A stretch of 64,000 bases of DNA, taken from Silurus meridionalis. Taxonomy: Eukaryota > Chordata > Actinopteri > Siluriformes > Siluridae. The notes below the pieces were generated by a model that saw nothing but the letters and a program-made list of their open reading frames with translations, did not search any database and was not told the origin of the DNA. Below are positions 1 through 12,322 of this stretch, piece after piece (within the stretch, counting starts at the first letter, position 1; each line of letters starts with the position of its first letter). Location of the stretch: the NCBI RefSeq assembly GCF_014805685.1, contig NC_060904.1, positions 13,542,811-13,606,810 of the forward strand. Direction: 5' to 3'. The position numbers and the translations under genes are program-made.

Positions 1-493
1 AAATTACCTAGTTTGTTGCATATAAACACAAGGAAGATGCATGTGTTTCTCAAAAAGTAAAATAGGTGTTTTTAAACCTTTGACAGGCCCTGACAAAGAA
101 ACTGAATAAAATAACAAAAAAAGTATAATTTTTGCAGTGTGTTTCTTATCAAAATCTAATTAAATCGAATCGAATGTGTTCAGTGTTTCACTGCTGGTGC
201 TTGAGATGCTCATTAGCCTGTGTGTAATGTTGTAGCAGTACATAACGTACAAAAAAAAACCCCACATACAAACTACCTGTTTCCAGGATGAAATTAAAAG
301 TATCCCGGATATAATAGCAAGCCATTCAGATTACATTTTAAAGGATAACTGTGTATAGGACATTGTGTCTGACCATTTTGTATCTTATCGAACATTGGGA
401 AACTTTATTGGTCTAAAAGTGGTATATACTGGCTAACAGAAACTCGATTTAAACCTGTGTGAATTAATGAATATCAGATATCTGGTTACTCAT

Positions 494-732
494 TCCCTGG
501 TGGTCTAGTGGTTAGGATGCGGCGCTCTTACCGCTGCGGCCCGGGTTCGATCTCCGGTTAGGGAACCAACCCCAGCCATTAGGGTTGCACAAGCCTTAGT
601 GCCGGTTCCAAGCCCGGATAAATTGGGGAGGGTTGCGTTAGGGAGGGGCTCCAGCGTAAAAACACGTGCCAAATCAAACATGCGGATGATCCGCTGTGGC
701 GACCCCTAATGGGAGAAGCCGAAAGAAAGTTT
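494..732 (+). mobile_element. tRNA-Glu-derived SINE with 17-bp target duplication
   Basis: Bases 494-565 are nearly a tRNA-Glu gene: box A (TGGTCTAGTGGTTAGGAT) and box B (GGTTCGATC) are intact. The anticodon loop reads CTT where tRNA-Glu(CTC) has CTC, and a CCA-like triplet follows directly. An unrelated body and a tail ending GGCGACCCCTAATGGGAG then GAAAGAAAG follow, so this is a SINE and not a tRNA gene. The flanks carry a perfect direct repeat, AGATATCTGGTTACTCA, at 476-492 and 733-749. This is the target-site duplication and suggests a fairly recent insertion by LINE machinery. Confidence 0.9.
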
Positions 733-3718
733 AGATATCTGGTTACTCAGAAGATTAGCACGATGCAAGCATTTTTCTGTATGACGGATGTAATATAGAT
801 GGCAGATTATTACTTCAAAAGTAAAGTATGGCACAGATGCTCACAACAAAGATCTAATTTTATTCTGTGAGGAATAAAAACGTGTTTCTGTTTCTCGAGC
901 AAGATTACATTATTCTCACATCCAGGGTATATTCGTGCCAAGACCAGAATTCTCTGGATATGCTCTGAAAATGAAATCTGAGTAGTGAACGCCAGCTAAT
1001 GAACCTTATTGCACTGCCTTGTTTTACTCTGCTTGACTCTTGGAGTTGTTTTTTCTGCTCCCATGTCTTTTAGACCTGGTTAAAATGTAAAGTGTGACGA
1101 CATTTTTGGGTACAGTGACATGAGCTACGGGGTTCACATACTTGCCTGTACATCTGGAGGATTAAAAGTGGCACTGGATGACACGTCATCCCTGTATGTC
1201 TGGTTTTTTCATGTATAATAATTTCATACCATACTTGTCTCTTTGAAGTTGCATGTAGATGTTATACCTACAGACTTAGCTCTGTTCATTTGTCTTAAAC
1301 TTCCCACTGTCATTGTATTTGTTGTCATGAGCTGCATCTCAAATCAAAAAACCCTCACATACATAATAACTTCCTAGAATAATAGAGAATATGCTATTTG
1401 AGTCACACCTTGAGTTTGTTAAGTCTGTTGCAGACATTGCATCACGTCGCACTGTTCTTCCCTACTATTTACATTGGCACTGCTCTACATGTATTATTTC
1501 TCAGAGTTGACACTCCTGATTAACCTGGAATTAAACATGGCAGCCAATCTTGTAGTTAAAAGCAATTATAAACATAGCCCCAGTGTTCTGGTGCCTGATG
1601 GTGTGTGTCATATACAAATGATGTGATTAAGCTGGAGTATCTTCATCTTGTATGCACCCTGAGTACTGGAGCAGAAGGTTAGCATTCTGACCCGACTGTT
1701 CCCAAGACACATTTGCCTGTCTATGATCTTTGACTTATTTTGATCTGGGACAAATAATGAAGAATAATTTTTTTGGTGCTGGGTGTACATTAATAGTAAC
1801 GAAATTAGTTATTGACAGTTGATGGGTATAAGGAAAATCTAGACTAATAATAATTTCAGGTAAGAATAATTTCAGGTAAGATAAGAAAAAATAATAAAAT
1901 CCAATTTGTAAATAGCATTTGATGTAAGAACTTATTAATAGTGTAGTGAGGCTGCCTAATATCCTAATATCCTTCTGTCAATAAAGAAAAATCTTAATTA
2001 TTATGTAAAAAAAATGTATTACATTGTAAAAGAGTTTTTTGCCTTTGCATGGAAAACAAGGTCATTGTCATGCATTCCCATTTTGGATACATAGACATCC
2101 CACTTACACTTACACTTGTTTAAAAATTGGATTCTAATATTTAAGATTCAGATTCAGTTCCAATTATGTCTACAGAAAACAAGATCTTTGAAAACATTTA
2201 TTATATCTGTCAAAAAACTGATTTTTATTAGAAATTCTTAGTCATAGAAAAGAGATCATTAGTATTTCAGTTGAATTTCTAATGTATGGAGGTAATGTTT
2301 GTTGAATAACTACAGTATACAGTAAGGGTCTCTTTATAGAACATTAACTATCGACTTATACAGTCATTTTTCTGTGCTGTGCTTTTGGGTTTGCTATATT
2401 GATATATTTGCTAGATCCTAAATCCTTTAGGAATGCGTAGTTTTGATAAAATGCTGGTAAGAATCAAGCAAAGGCTTGTAATTGGTGAGGGTACAGATTA
2501 TCCACACCCCCCTAACCAGAACGCTTTCAATCCGAAGCCACTCTTTTTTGCACTGTTTATACCATACTGGCAAAACCAACATTACCTTAATTACAAAGTT
2601 CCCTGGGGATTTAAACATGTAATATGCTTTTGTTCTCTTCCTACTATAGCACATGCACACAATTACTGCTATAGTGATTCCAGGCAAAGGGCCTCATTAG
2701 TCTTGTGTGCCAATCATGCAGCATTTATTGGGAAGTTTATTTTGTCACTACACAAAAATCTCACTTAAAAACATTTTAAAAGTTGTGAACTTGATCTTGA
2801 ATTCAGAGACTATCTTTATTTCTAGAAAAGCTCAAGATCCTGAGGGCTAGAAAATAATATCAGATGCTCTGTGAGCTGTGGGTGGAGTGTCTGAGGTAGG
2901 TTTTTTTTAACATGATTAAGCATCACAATTGGTTTCCTAATTTGCACACAATATGCCCTAGTTTTTGCCTTCTAAAGCTGTTGAATAATAACACATGTTC
3001 CACTGGTGCAAGCGTGTGCTTGGTCAGATTAATGATATATTGTTAATTCCAAAACAACTTCAACTAAATCTAAGCATAAATAAAGGGAGCTCAATACAAC
3101 CTTTAATAACTAGAAACTAGAAAATTTGCAGACTGTTACAAATCCCTGACACTAAAGACTTCTTCTGTAAAGATTTACAAAGAAGAATGCACATTTTTAT
3201 TTGTTGAATACTTGCATTCTGGGTTTGTCTACTGTTGTTTTACTATTGCGTTGGTTTTTGGATATTGAGGCACACTCTGGCAACCTTTTATAACTGTATT
3301 GGCCGCACAAACAAACCTGAAAGCACACACACTTGTCTTTGTCAGGATTATCTCACGACTTTCTGCATTGCTTGTTAGTGCTTGTATATAGACTCACTCA
3401 TGCGTCTCACACTTGTCCTCCATGGTTGTTGGTATTGTTTTGATCAGGTTTGCGATGTGGGTTTCTTGTTATATGTTTTATGTTATTTATTGCTTCTTTG
3501 TCTTTGTCCCTCAGTTTTTTTCTATAAACTCCTAAATCAATGATCTGCACTTGCCTTGTTACATGGCAGTCTTACTTTCCTTGTAAGGGCTCTTGATTGA
3601 CATGATCATTATTGCAGCTAATTAATGCTATGCCTACACATCAGCTTAAATCTAAGTTTGAAAGGAAATCTTTTGGCTCTTTGAGTTTTTAAAGCGTTTT
3701 TTTGTGATGTTTCTAAGA

Positions 3719-3720
<2 letters not shown>

Positions 3721-3777
<57 letters not shown>
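3721..3777. repeat. (AC)n microsatellite
   Basis: An uninterrupted AC dinucleotide run of 57 bases. It produces spurious poly-Cys/Val and poly-His/Thr open frames on both strands. Confidence 0.98.
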
Positions 3778-3778
<1 letters not shown>

Positions 3779-3950
3779 CCTGATGCTGCGTCCGCTGCTC
3801 CTTTGAGTCTAAGTGCAAGTTGCTCCCCGGAATGAAAAAAAAAATGCACAGTTAGCATTAGCAGAGTGTGGAAATTATGTAAATGTGTGTGTGTAAAAAT
3901 GTGTGTCTGTGAGAGAAAGAGAGAGAGAAAAAGAAAGAAAAACTAAATGC

Positions 3951-4222
<272 letters not shown>

Positions 4223-4774
4223 AAATATATATGCTGTATGTGCAGTCTTATTATTATTATTAATGAAATATATTTATTGTAAAAAGCTGCAGTGTGTCTT
4301 TGCTCCTGATACTAAGCCAAAGATATGAATTGGAGGCTCTGTGGTGTTTGACTGGCTTGGCTTGGTGTGCATGTTGAGGTTCCCTCTACACTACAGGAAG
4401 TGCGACTAATCTTGCGACTAAGCCATTTACCTCACAATCTGAAACATTACCTCGGTTTGAGCATTTGGGATTTGATAAACCAGTAAAGCACAGTAAAAGA
4501 AAACTGTGGTTAATAAATCAAGGCTTGAGATTTAGGACACAGCCTGTGTGTTGTACTGATCTGCAGCAAAGTGACCTTGTACATAGCAGATGTTAGGCTT
4601 GACTTGGCCTAAAAAAACTAATATTAAACTTAAACGTGCAAACTGTTGCTATTGAAACAGGAACGTGTTAGAATGAAATATTAACTTCTGTTATGAGAGA
4701 TTACTCAACACCTTCTGACAACCATGCAACTGTCACCCATTAAACAACCTTGAGAAGACTAAAGGGAGCTCACA

Positions 4775-5240
4775 TTACTCCTCAGCTCATGGAGAACTTC
4801 TGCTGCTGTACCATCCTTTCAAACTGTCCAACAGATCACTGGAACACACTCAGCCAACCTTACATTTATTAAACGCATTGCTTGTAGGGGATGAGAAATA
4901 TTATTAAGGACACCTCCCATCCCATCGTTGACTGTTTGTACATCTAACACCACAAATCTTAATTGTTACAACTGTTTTTATTGAATTATTATTTGCACAT
5001 ATTGTCATTTGCACTTTTGCATCTATTATTCCTAATTCAACCTGCTGTACCATCATACTTATTTGTTTGTTTTGACTAAATTGGTGTTTGCACTATGGGT
5101 ATCATGTGGAGCAACTACTGTATTGCACCATAACCTTTTATTTCCTTAGATTTATGTGCTATTTGCACTACTCGTTGGTGACCATCTTCATTTCTTTCTG
5201 TCTCTTTACTTGTACTCTGATAGTGTCAATAAAGTTAACC
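4775..5240 (+). mobile_element. LINE 3' fragment (non-LTR retrotransposon tail)
   Basis: The text around 4780-4870 reads like a degraded LINE coding end (…ACTGGAACACACTCAGCCAACCT). It is followed by a T-rich tail with repeated TTTGCAC words and ends GTGTCAATAAAGTTAACCTTACC, typical of fish non-LTR retrotransposon 3' ends. No open frame survives. Clade not assigned. Confidence 0.6.
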
Positions 5241-5254
5241 TTACCAAGTTATCG

Positions 5255-5395
5255 GCCATCTTGCTCAGCTCAGTGGTTAAGCTGCTGGACTTATGATCAG
5301 AAGGTTTTGAGTTCAAATATTAGCACTACCAATCTACCCCTGCTGCGCCCTTAAGCAAGGCATTTGAACTACAACATTGGATAAGTGGATATATC
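5255..5395 (+). mobile_element. tRNA-like SINE relic (family B)
   Basis: A box-A-like stretch (AGCTCAGTGGTTAAG) and a box-B-like stretch (GAGTTCAAAT) are followed by a CTGCGCCCTTAAGCAAGGC block. Related pieces occur at 62205 (+) and, reversed, near 9060, 25950, 26150 and 63300. The copy abuts the preceding LINE tail. Confidence 0.65.
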
Positions 5396-5883
5396 TATCG
5401 AATGACATAATTTTAAAAGACTTACCAATGTTCTTATATTTTACATATATTGTCAATGTCACTGTCAGTGTATGTTGACACTTAATTTCGTTATGAACGC
5501 TTATGTGACAAACAGAATTATAGAACTGAGCGAATATGCCTTCGAATTTGGCCGGATAAATACTCTATAAACTTTGGACTTAAAAAATGCCATATATGAT
5601 TTAATTATTTAGAGAAGATGAAACAAGATGAAAAACAAGCATTTCAAACATCATTTCAGGTTCATGGAGAATAATGGAGAGGGTAATATTATTATTCAGT
5701 CAGGATCTGCTTGGTGACAGTGACAGCAGCTTAGCGGGATGGTGGATTTTTATTTAAGTCTAACTAAGCATATCTCTGAATTTTCTGTATAATTATTTAG
5801 TAAATCAGTTGTCCAGTGTCCACTTGGCTGTGTTTAATTGCTTATTTTATTATTATTAATATTATCTACTGTTTGTTTAAAAA

Positions 5884-5940
5884 ACTTTCTTTCAGCTTCT
5901 CCCATTAGGGGTCGCCACAGCAGATCATCTGTATTTGAAG
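5884..5940 (-). mobile_element. SINE tail remnant, same family as 494-732
   Basis: ACTTTCTTTCAGCTTCTCCC followed by ATTAGGGGTCGCCACAGCAG is the reverse complement of the 3' tail of the tRNA-Glu SINE at 494-732. Only the tail is left, as expected for a 5'-truncated copy. Confidence 0.75.
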
Positions 5941-6087
5941 TGTGTTTGTGGATTATTTGTGCTCATTCAGCCAACAGGGTTTTAGTAAAGTCTGCCACTG
6001 CTGTAGGGTGAGGAGGCCTAGGGTGCAGTCGGTTTTCCAATTCATACTAAAGGTTTCAAGTAGTGTGGAGGTCAAAGCCCTATCGCT

Positions 6088-6296
6088 GGCCACTCAAGAT
6101 CTTCCGGTCCAACTCTTTTAAAGCGTATGTTCATGCTTGTTTGGTGCTCTGAGGCATTGTTATTCTGGAACAGGTTTGGGTCGCCTAGTGAAGGGAAAAT
6201 TTAATTTGATCACATCCAAAGACATCCTATATAAGTGTGGGCCTATAACTTTGTGGTAACAGTTTGGGGGAAGAACCACATATGGCTGGAAAAATT
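6088..6296 (-). mobile_element. Tc1-type element relic (family T), truncated
   Basis: This is the reverse complement of the family T repeat described under 12419-12893. It contains the internal words for 'guided by AAGATCTT', 'AACAGGTTTGGGTC' and 'AGAACCACATATGGCTGG'. The outer end is missing. Confidence 0.75.
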
Positions 6297-6339
6297 CCTC
6301 TCTACATGGAAGCTCAGTTACTTTCTGTTTCTATCTGAG

Positions 6340-6625
6340 CTGCATTAAATGCACATCACATCAGTACACTACGCATGTTTATGTGTTGTCTGTCTGTCTA
6401 TACTGTTGTCTGTCTGTTTGGACTGTCTGTCTGTCTGTTTTTCGTCCGCACTGTTTGCACTAGGTTGCACTCAATGCACTTCATGCAACTTTGTGTTGTG
6501 TTGTGTTGTAGCTCTATGTTGTTTAGTGTAGCACCAGGGTTCTGGAGGAACGTTGTCTCGTTTTTACTGTGTACTGTAGAAATGACAATAAAAGCCTCTT
6601 GACTTGACTTGACTTGACTTCATGT
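6340..6625 (+). mobile_element. LINE 3' tail ending in (CTTGA)n
   Basis: Sequence rich in TTTGCAC/TTGCACT words ends with GTAGAAATGACAATAAAAGCC and a short CTTGA pentamer repeat (CTTGACTTGACTTGACTTGACTT), a common end for fish non-LTR elements. The 60- and 75-residue frames here are chance. Confidence 0.6.
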
Positions 6626-6901
6626 TTTGCGAATAAATTTGTTTGATTTCCTTCACATGCCTATTGAGCAGCCTGTTCTGATCTCTACGTGTAGCCTAGG
6701 CTCTGCAGTATGACTATGAAACTGGCAGGGACACAAAATCTCAGTACATCGGCTCCAGGGGGCAACAATGACGCGTATGTAACTGTGGAGCTGCTTCCTA
6801 TGTCCTCCTGTTCTGGAAGGTTCCTTAGCATGCAGGTTTTTTGGGTTCCTGCCTTTACCAGATGCCTTATTCTTGTTTTAGTATGTATACGCTTGTGCAT
6901 G

Positions 6902-6926
6902 TGTATGTGTGTGTGTGTGTGTGTGT
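6902..6926. repeat. (TG)n microsatellite
   Basis: A short GT dinucleotide run. Confidence 0.9.
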
Positions 6927-7503
6927 TGTGTTTAATCACACAGCTGACAAATTTGGAGTGCACTAAAGTAATCTTGCGATACTCAGGACAATAACGCACC
7001 TAAATTCCTCCTGCTTGGCAGACGTCTTTTTTTTTAAAACTGCAATAACTTTCACCTGAACATCTTTCTGTGCTCCCTTCACGGCCACCTCTGATTTATG
7101 CGCTTCTCAGTAACGCCTTTGACACTATTTGAAATATCGCGGCATCTGCAGGGAGAAGCCGAGCTTACGGCAGCACCTCGAGTTGTCACACACATACACA
7201 CACCTGTCACTCACCCCTGTTCCATATTCCCTGTTCACTATCTTTTATTAGCTTTCTGCCTTTCGAGGCTGCAGGCTTTCCAAATTATTGATTGGATGGG
7301 ACTTGTCCCTTCTGGTAGTGTCATATTTCCAGATTTGAGACAGTTTATTAGTCACATGTGGGCAAACCTGACTCAAAAGAAAAAAAAAAACAATCTTTCT
7401 TGAAAACGCCTGTGTTCCATCGTTTTATATTTCACTCATGGTGTAGCTATAGTATATATATAGTATAGTCGTAAATATAGTGTTCATACCAACAGTCAGA
7501 ATG

Positions 7504-7550
7504 TGTTATTATTATTATTATTACTATTATTATTATTATTATTATTATTT
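7504..7550. repeat. (ATT)n microsatellite
   Basis: Trinucleotide TTA/ATT run with one interruption (ACT). Confidence 0.95.
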
Positions 7551-7623
7551 GTACTCTTGTAATTCAAATTGCAGGCTAATATTAATATTAACACACCTTT
7601 CTTGTTCTAATACATTGTTAATT

Positions 7624-7790
7624 CTCTTCTCTTCTCTTCTCTTTATTTTTTTTTTATTTGTATAGCGCTTTTAACAATGAACATTGTCTCAAAGCAGCCT
7701 TACACAGTTCTCTTCTCTTCTCTTCTCTTCTCTTCTCTTCTCTTCTCTTCTCTTCTCTTCTCTTCTCTTCTCTTCTCGTGTCTTGTCTTG
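7624..7790. repeat. (TCTTC)n pentanucleotide arrays around a LINE tail
   Basis: Two TCTTC arrays (about 7624-7645 and 7708-7778, turning into TCTTG near 7780) flank a 60-base insert. The insert (7648-7707) is the reverse complement of the LINE tail seen at 9360-9415: GCTGCTTTGAGACAATG with TTGTTAAAAGCGCTATACAA. The pentamer probably grew from the end of that retrotransposon copy. Confidence 0.8.
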
Positions 7791-8904
7791 TCTTCCCCTT
7801 GCAGTTGTAGTTATAAATGGTTAAAGCGCACGTCATTCATTAGTGGTTTAATTATGGGAAGTTTTCAAAAATTGCTGTGGTATATATCAGGATGCCAAAT
7901 TATGTTTTCTTCCTCACATCTAATTAGGGTATGTTTTCAGAAATGACATGTTGGTTTGGTTAAAAAAAAAAAAAACTAACACTGTCTGCTCATTTTATTA
8001 CCTATAAATAATACAACCTGAAACATTTGATACGCTGAAAGGTTTACAATATGATTAGGTGTTCATTCCGGCCATGTTAGTGCACAGAGAATGCGGATCA
8101 TTACTCAAATTGTCATTCGTCCTCACTGTAGTGTTCCTGTTGCCCCCCCAGTGGACTCTCTTTTAATTTCACCTTGATTGCTTTTCACTTTGTTTTTTTG
8201 TTATTGCACACGCACACCGGGCAATTTATTCCCTCTGTGAAGTGTGGGCACTAATGCAGCAACGTTTCTCCACCCACTCCTGCATTTTTTTTTTTTTTTG
8301 ATTCAGGGACTCAAGGGCACATCTCTTGTACCCATAATGTGTATTCCAGAAACGACGCATATGGTACATATGGTACTGGAATCAGATGTACAGTAGTAGT
8401 CCTCAAGGCCTTGTTATGTTTAATACAAGTTATTGATATAATGCTGAGGTCATGATAAATCATGTGACAAAAAATAGTTATTCAGAGGGAGAATTTTCAT
8501 TAAAGTTTAGAAAGGATATGTGTAGTTCAGATATGGGGTGTACTAATAATACATCTGTTACTCTAGTCATACTAACTAGCATAAAAGCTGTAACGTGAAA
8601 CTGACTAAGATGACTAAGTGGTAGCTAGTTAGATGCAAATATACAGCATTGTATATGTAACAATTCGTTTGAATTTCCTTAATATGTTCCACAGAATTAA
8701 CTTTTTTAAATGAAAAAAGGAATTCTCAATTTACTTTTCTTTCTTCACCTAATAGAACTGTACTTCTATATGCACTTTTATTCATTTTGTATATTTATCC
8801 TATAAAATCATTTTAGATCATTTTTTGTCCAATAAATTAAAATATATATCACACACATACCACACCTCAGTTATACGTATTTTTTACATACATTTTCCAC
8901 TCCC

Positions 8905-8966
8905 GAGTGACATCTGTGAGCTCAAGGATGGCATTATGCATTTATCCAGAGTCTTACAATTAAAAA

Positions 8967-9051
<85 letters not shown>

Positions 9052-9150
9052 CAATGAGCAGTTGAGGTTTAAGGCCTCTGGATTGATGGGATTTGAACTC
9101 ATGACTTTCCAATCAGAAATGTAATGTTTGTGCTACTACTTCCTATCACT
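8905..9150 (-). mobile_element. SINE family B relic split by poly-A/(TA)n
   Basis: ATTTATCCAGAGTCTTACAATT, then 23 A (8962-8984), then a TA array (8985-9050), then GGGATTTGAACTCATGAC with TTTCCAATCAGAAA. The last part is the reverse complement of the tRNA-like head of family B. The simple repeat has expanded inside the old element. Confidence 0.65.
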
Positions 9151-9199
9151 CAACAGCACGTCTGAACAATAATGTAGCTTTAATGAATGGACATTCGCT

Positions 9200-9415
9200 G
9201 CCACTCAGATGAGGATGGGTTCCCTTTTGAGTCTGGTTCCTTTCAAGATTTCTTCCTCATACTATCTGAGGGAGGTTTTCCTTGCCCTCATAAGGAGCAA
9301 ACTTATAGGCATTAAACTTGTACATTATTTTATAAAGTTCATAACATCTTTATAAAGCTGATTTGAGACAATGTCTATTGTTAAAAGCGTTATACAAATA
9401 AAAATGTAATTGAAC
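9200..9415 (+). mobile_element. LINE 3' tail (L2-like, fish)
   Basis: Reads GAGGATGGGTTCCCTTTTGA, then TCTGGTTCC, then GTTTTCCTTGCCC, then GCTGATTTGAGACAATGTCT and AAAGCGTTATACAAATAAAA. The same sequence occurs at 24395-24606 and, as tail pieces, at 7648-7707 (-) and about 57745-57825 (+). This is the widespread 3' end of a fish L2/CR1-type LINE; the clade is from memory. Confidence 0.75.
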
Positions 9416-10002
9416 TTCTTATATATGCACTCATCTGAGTGTTGCTATGCAGCCGAGGGGTGCAGCGTAAACATTTATTTAAAAAGATTTATTTTGCTAG
9501 CTACATGTGTCATATAGAAGCATAGGGTTAGCTGCCGCATCCCAGTCAGTAGCTGTGCTTGTATTGGGGAACTATGAATGTTGGGTGGAGTTGAAAGTGT
9601 ACATCCTGACCGAATTGACAGACGCTTGATGATGCTTATCGCCTTGTTTCATAACTGATTAATGTGAAGTTCCTGAACTGGTGCTTGTGCAGTAACTGAT
9701 CATACAGTATATAGAAAGACATTAGCGATTCTACTAGAAATAATTTTAATGGTCTGTTTGTAGATTCTAATTTGAGTATAATCTGTGATATGATGTGTAT
9801 ACCATACACCAGGAGGGAGGTCCATTACTGATGCTTATTTAGAGTAAATGATGGAAGGGGAAAGAGTAAAGGGTGAAAATGTTTGTGTTTTCAAAATAGA
9901 GTCAACTAGAGAAATTCATAAGTGAATATCCTCAGGGTGTGCTAGACCTGCAGGCAGGCTGAGAGCACTTACTGAAGCAATTCACACTCACACACTCACC
10001 TT

Positions 10003-10011
10003 TGTGCCCCA

Positions 10012-10042
<31 letters not shown>

Positions 10043-10156
10043 GTTGTGTTGCTCTCTTGCTGACACGTTCTTTCTAGTCAACACGAGAACCTGCTCATCA
10101 TGCAGGCTGACAGAAGCCAAGAGTGCACACAAACACGTTATATACACACACACATA

Positions 10157-10212
<56 letters not shown>

Positions 10213-10321
10213 ATTCAGACATCATTCTGCTGTGGTAGCGGTTTGGATTTGTGAATGAAGCAAGGCTTAGTGTCCTGCAACGACTGCATAATGTATGAGG
10301 CAGGCCTCTGAAACACACTGA

Positions 10322-10376
<55 letters not shown>

Positions 10377-10390
10377 CCACACACACACAG
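10003..10390. repeat. Three (AC)n arrays in a cluster
   Basis: AC arrays at about 10003-10042, 10145-10208 and 10322-10390, separated by about 100 bases of unrelated sequence. The 150-residue minus-strand frame across them is an artefact of the repeats. Confidence 0.95.
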
Positions 10391-10822
10391 AGCAATCTGT
10401 CAGCTCTGATTTCAGAGCATTTCAGTCACAGTAAAAGGCAAGCATGCAAAAAAATTCAACCCTATCAGAAAATGTATCAGAAATGCTTCAGTGCCTCCAA
10501 CACACCACTCTGATCAAATACAGTTCACTGGAGCCTCATTTGTATAATTCTATCAAACTGCAGACTGGAGTGTGGGAACTGGGCTATAGAAATAAAATAA
10601 CAGTAGTTATAATAACAGAACCTAAACTGCCATTTAATTTATTGAGTATAAGACATTCAAAAGTTTTGGTTAGTCAAAGCAAAGGTACATAATTATCAGA
10701 TCACATGAGTTTTAATAAAGAATTTGTGAAATTTGGTATGCACATGAGAGCTGATATTACTTAATAGATATTTACAATATGCACTTTGTGATTTCTGACT
10801 TTTGCTTTCTTCATTTTTGCAG

Positions 10823-11517
10823 GAAAAGAAGCCCTTCGGCAACTAGGGAGCCAAATCCAAACTACCAAAGGGAGGAACGTCCATCGCACTATGCTCCAGG
10901 ACAAGGTGGCATGCCACGATCACCATCCGACTACGGTCGCCCGTATGAGGACGCCCAGTCAGCTCGGGCCTCCTATCGTGCTCGACGTGGTGCCTGGCAC
11001 TCCCAGGAGGAGCCGCACCCTCCTGAGCCAGGCTTGGTACCCGAGCGTGATCTCCATCACCCGGACGAGTGCCACACACGCTACCGGAGTGACCCAAACC
11101 TGGCACGGTACCCAGTGAAGCCACAGCCATACGAGGAACAGATGCGAATGCATGCCGAGATGTCCCGTTTCCGCCACGAGCGGCGCCACAGCGACGTCTC
11201 ACTGGCCTGCACTGAAGCCGAAGAACGGCCCGGTGCCTGGCGTTATGGCCCTGTCCACTCCCACGGCCCTTCCTATGGACACCGGGTCTCTAATCCAGGC
11301 CCACGGGACAAGACGGAAAACCTGCTGCGCAATGACTCGCTTAGTTCGGACCAGTCAGAGTCTGTGCGTCCACCACCACCCAGACCTCATAAAAGCAAGC
11401 GAGGAGGTAAAGCAAGGCGGGCCTCGCTGAGCAGCTCAGACGAAGAGCTTCCCACCACGCCCGAGTACACCAGTTGCGAGGACGTGGAGATTGAGAGCGA
11501 GTCGGTCAGTGAGAAGG
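10823..11517 (+). CDS. rims1: RIM exon A: large basic/Ser-rich linker between zinc finger and PDZ
   Basis: Acceptor TTCATTTTTGCAG ends at 10822 and donor G|GTAAGG starts at 11518. The exon is 695 bases: one base finishing a codon, 231 codons, then one base. It begins GKRSPSATREPNPNYQRE once the upstream base pair is supplied. RIM-specific blocks follow: PRSPSDYGRPYEDAQ, ARYPVKPQPYEEQM, RHERRHSDVSLA, LLRNDSLSSDQSESVRPPPP and TPEYTSCEDVEIESESVSEK. RRASLSSSDEE is a good RRxS kinase consensus, at the place where, as I recall, mammalian RIM1-alpha has its PKA/14-3-3 serine. The stretch between the SDVSLA and LLRND blocks looks shorter than in mammals. Little folded structure is expected. Confidence 0.95.
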
Positions 11518-12272
11518 GTAAGGTGCTATTTACAACCCACCGATAGACACTTAGCTTCTTCTTTTTCTTTTGAAGTCAGTTCCAGAAGTCTTAATTCATC
11601 ATTTATTCAAATCTCGTTGCATATTAGCATAAATAATAGTATGCGGAAAAGCATAGATTCTAATATAATTTTAACCTTTTTAAATTAAATTTTTAAAATA
11701 AAAGTTTTTACATAAATTATAAATACTTTAATGACATGTAGCATAACAAACTTCTGTTTCTGTTCATTTCTGTTTAGTATTTAATAATAGTATTTAAAAA
11801 AAAACTTAATTGATTATTAACCTGCCATATCCACAACACTAGCAACTTATAAAAGTAGCTACATATTCGCTAATAACAGTTGATTAGTAAAAGCTTGCAA
11901 AGAGTTTTTGCTTTCAAATTTGAGCTAGTGAGGTTCTGTAATTCACAACAAATCCATGCTAGCAAGTAAAGGGTAGCATGCGAAGAGAAGATGCTAAATG
12001 CTCTTTGTTAGGTGTCACCCATTATTAGCCTTGTTTTCTTTGCCAAGTGAAATGATTCTCTGGCTACAGATACTAGATATTGTTACTTCTTGCTTTTGTG
12101 TTTATAATTATTGCTACAATTGCCCGAATCTAAAAAAAAAATCCACATATTATACTTAACTTTTTTTTTTGCAGTGGAAAGCTATGATTGGTTTTTTTCC
12201 CCTTCAAGACACTTTGAGAGTGTGAGTGTGAAAGCACTTTGGGTGTTTGAGAGGGTGTGAGAGGGTACACTG

Positions 12273-12322
<50 letters not shown>

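Noticed and set aside
494..565. tRNA gene (Glu or Lys)
   Set aside because: The cloverleaf-like sequence is the head of a SINE with a non-tRNA body, a tail and a 17-bp target duplication.
2427..2768. Overlapping 86- and 111-residue frames on opposite strands
   Set aside because: Both strands open by chance; no homology, no splice signals in phase.
6710..6994. 94- and 104-residue frames on both strands
   Set aside because: They overlap a GT repeat and have no recognisable domain or splice context in phase with the gene.
9932..10384. 150-residue minus-strand frame
   Set aside because: Mostly Cys/Val from AC repeats; a simple-repeat artefact.
10823..11517. Assignment to RIMS2
   Set aside because: The GDSQ…SHSEK linker, the KRLKDGSVPRDSGA and TESGRLCAF PDZ residues, the SQSLSRR cassette and SHFLTLP all point to RIMS1; only exon B1 is RIM2-like.
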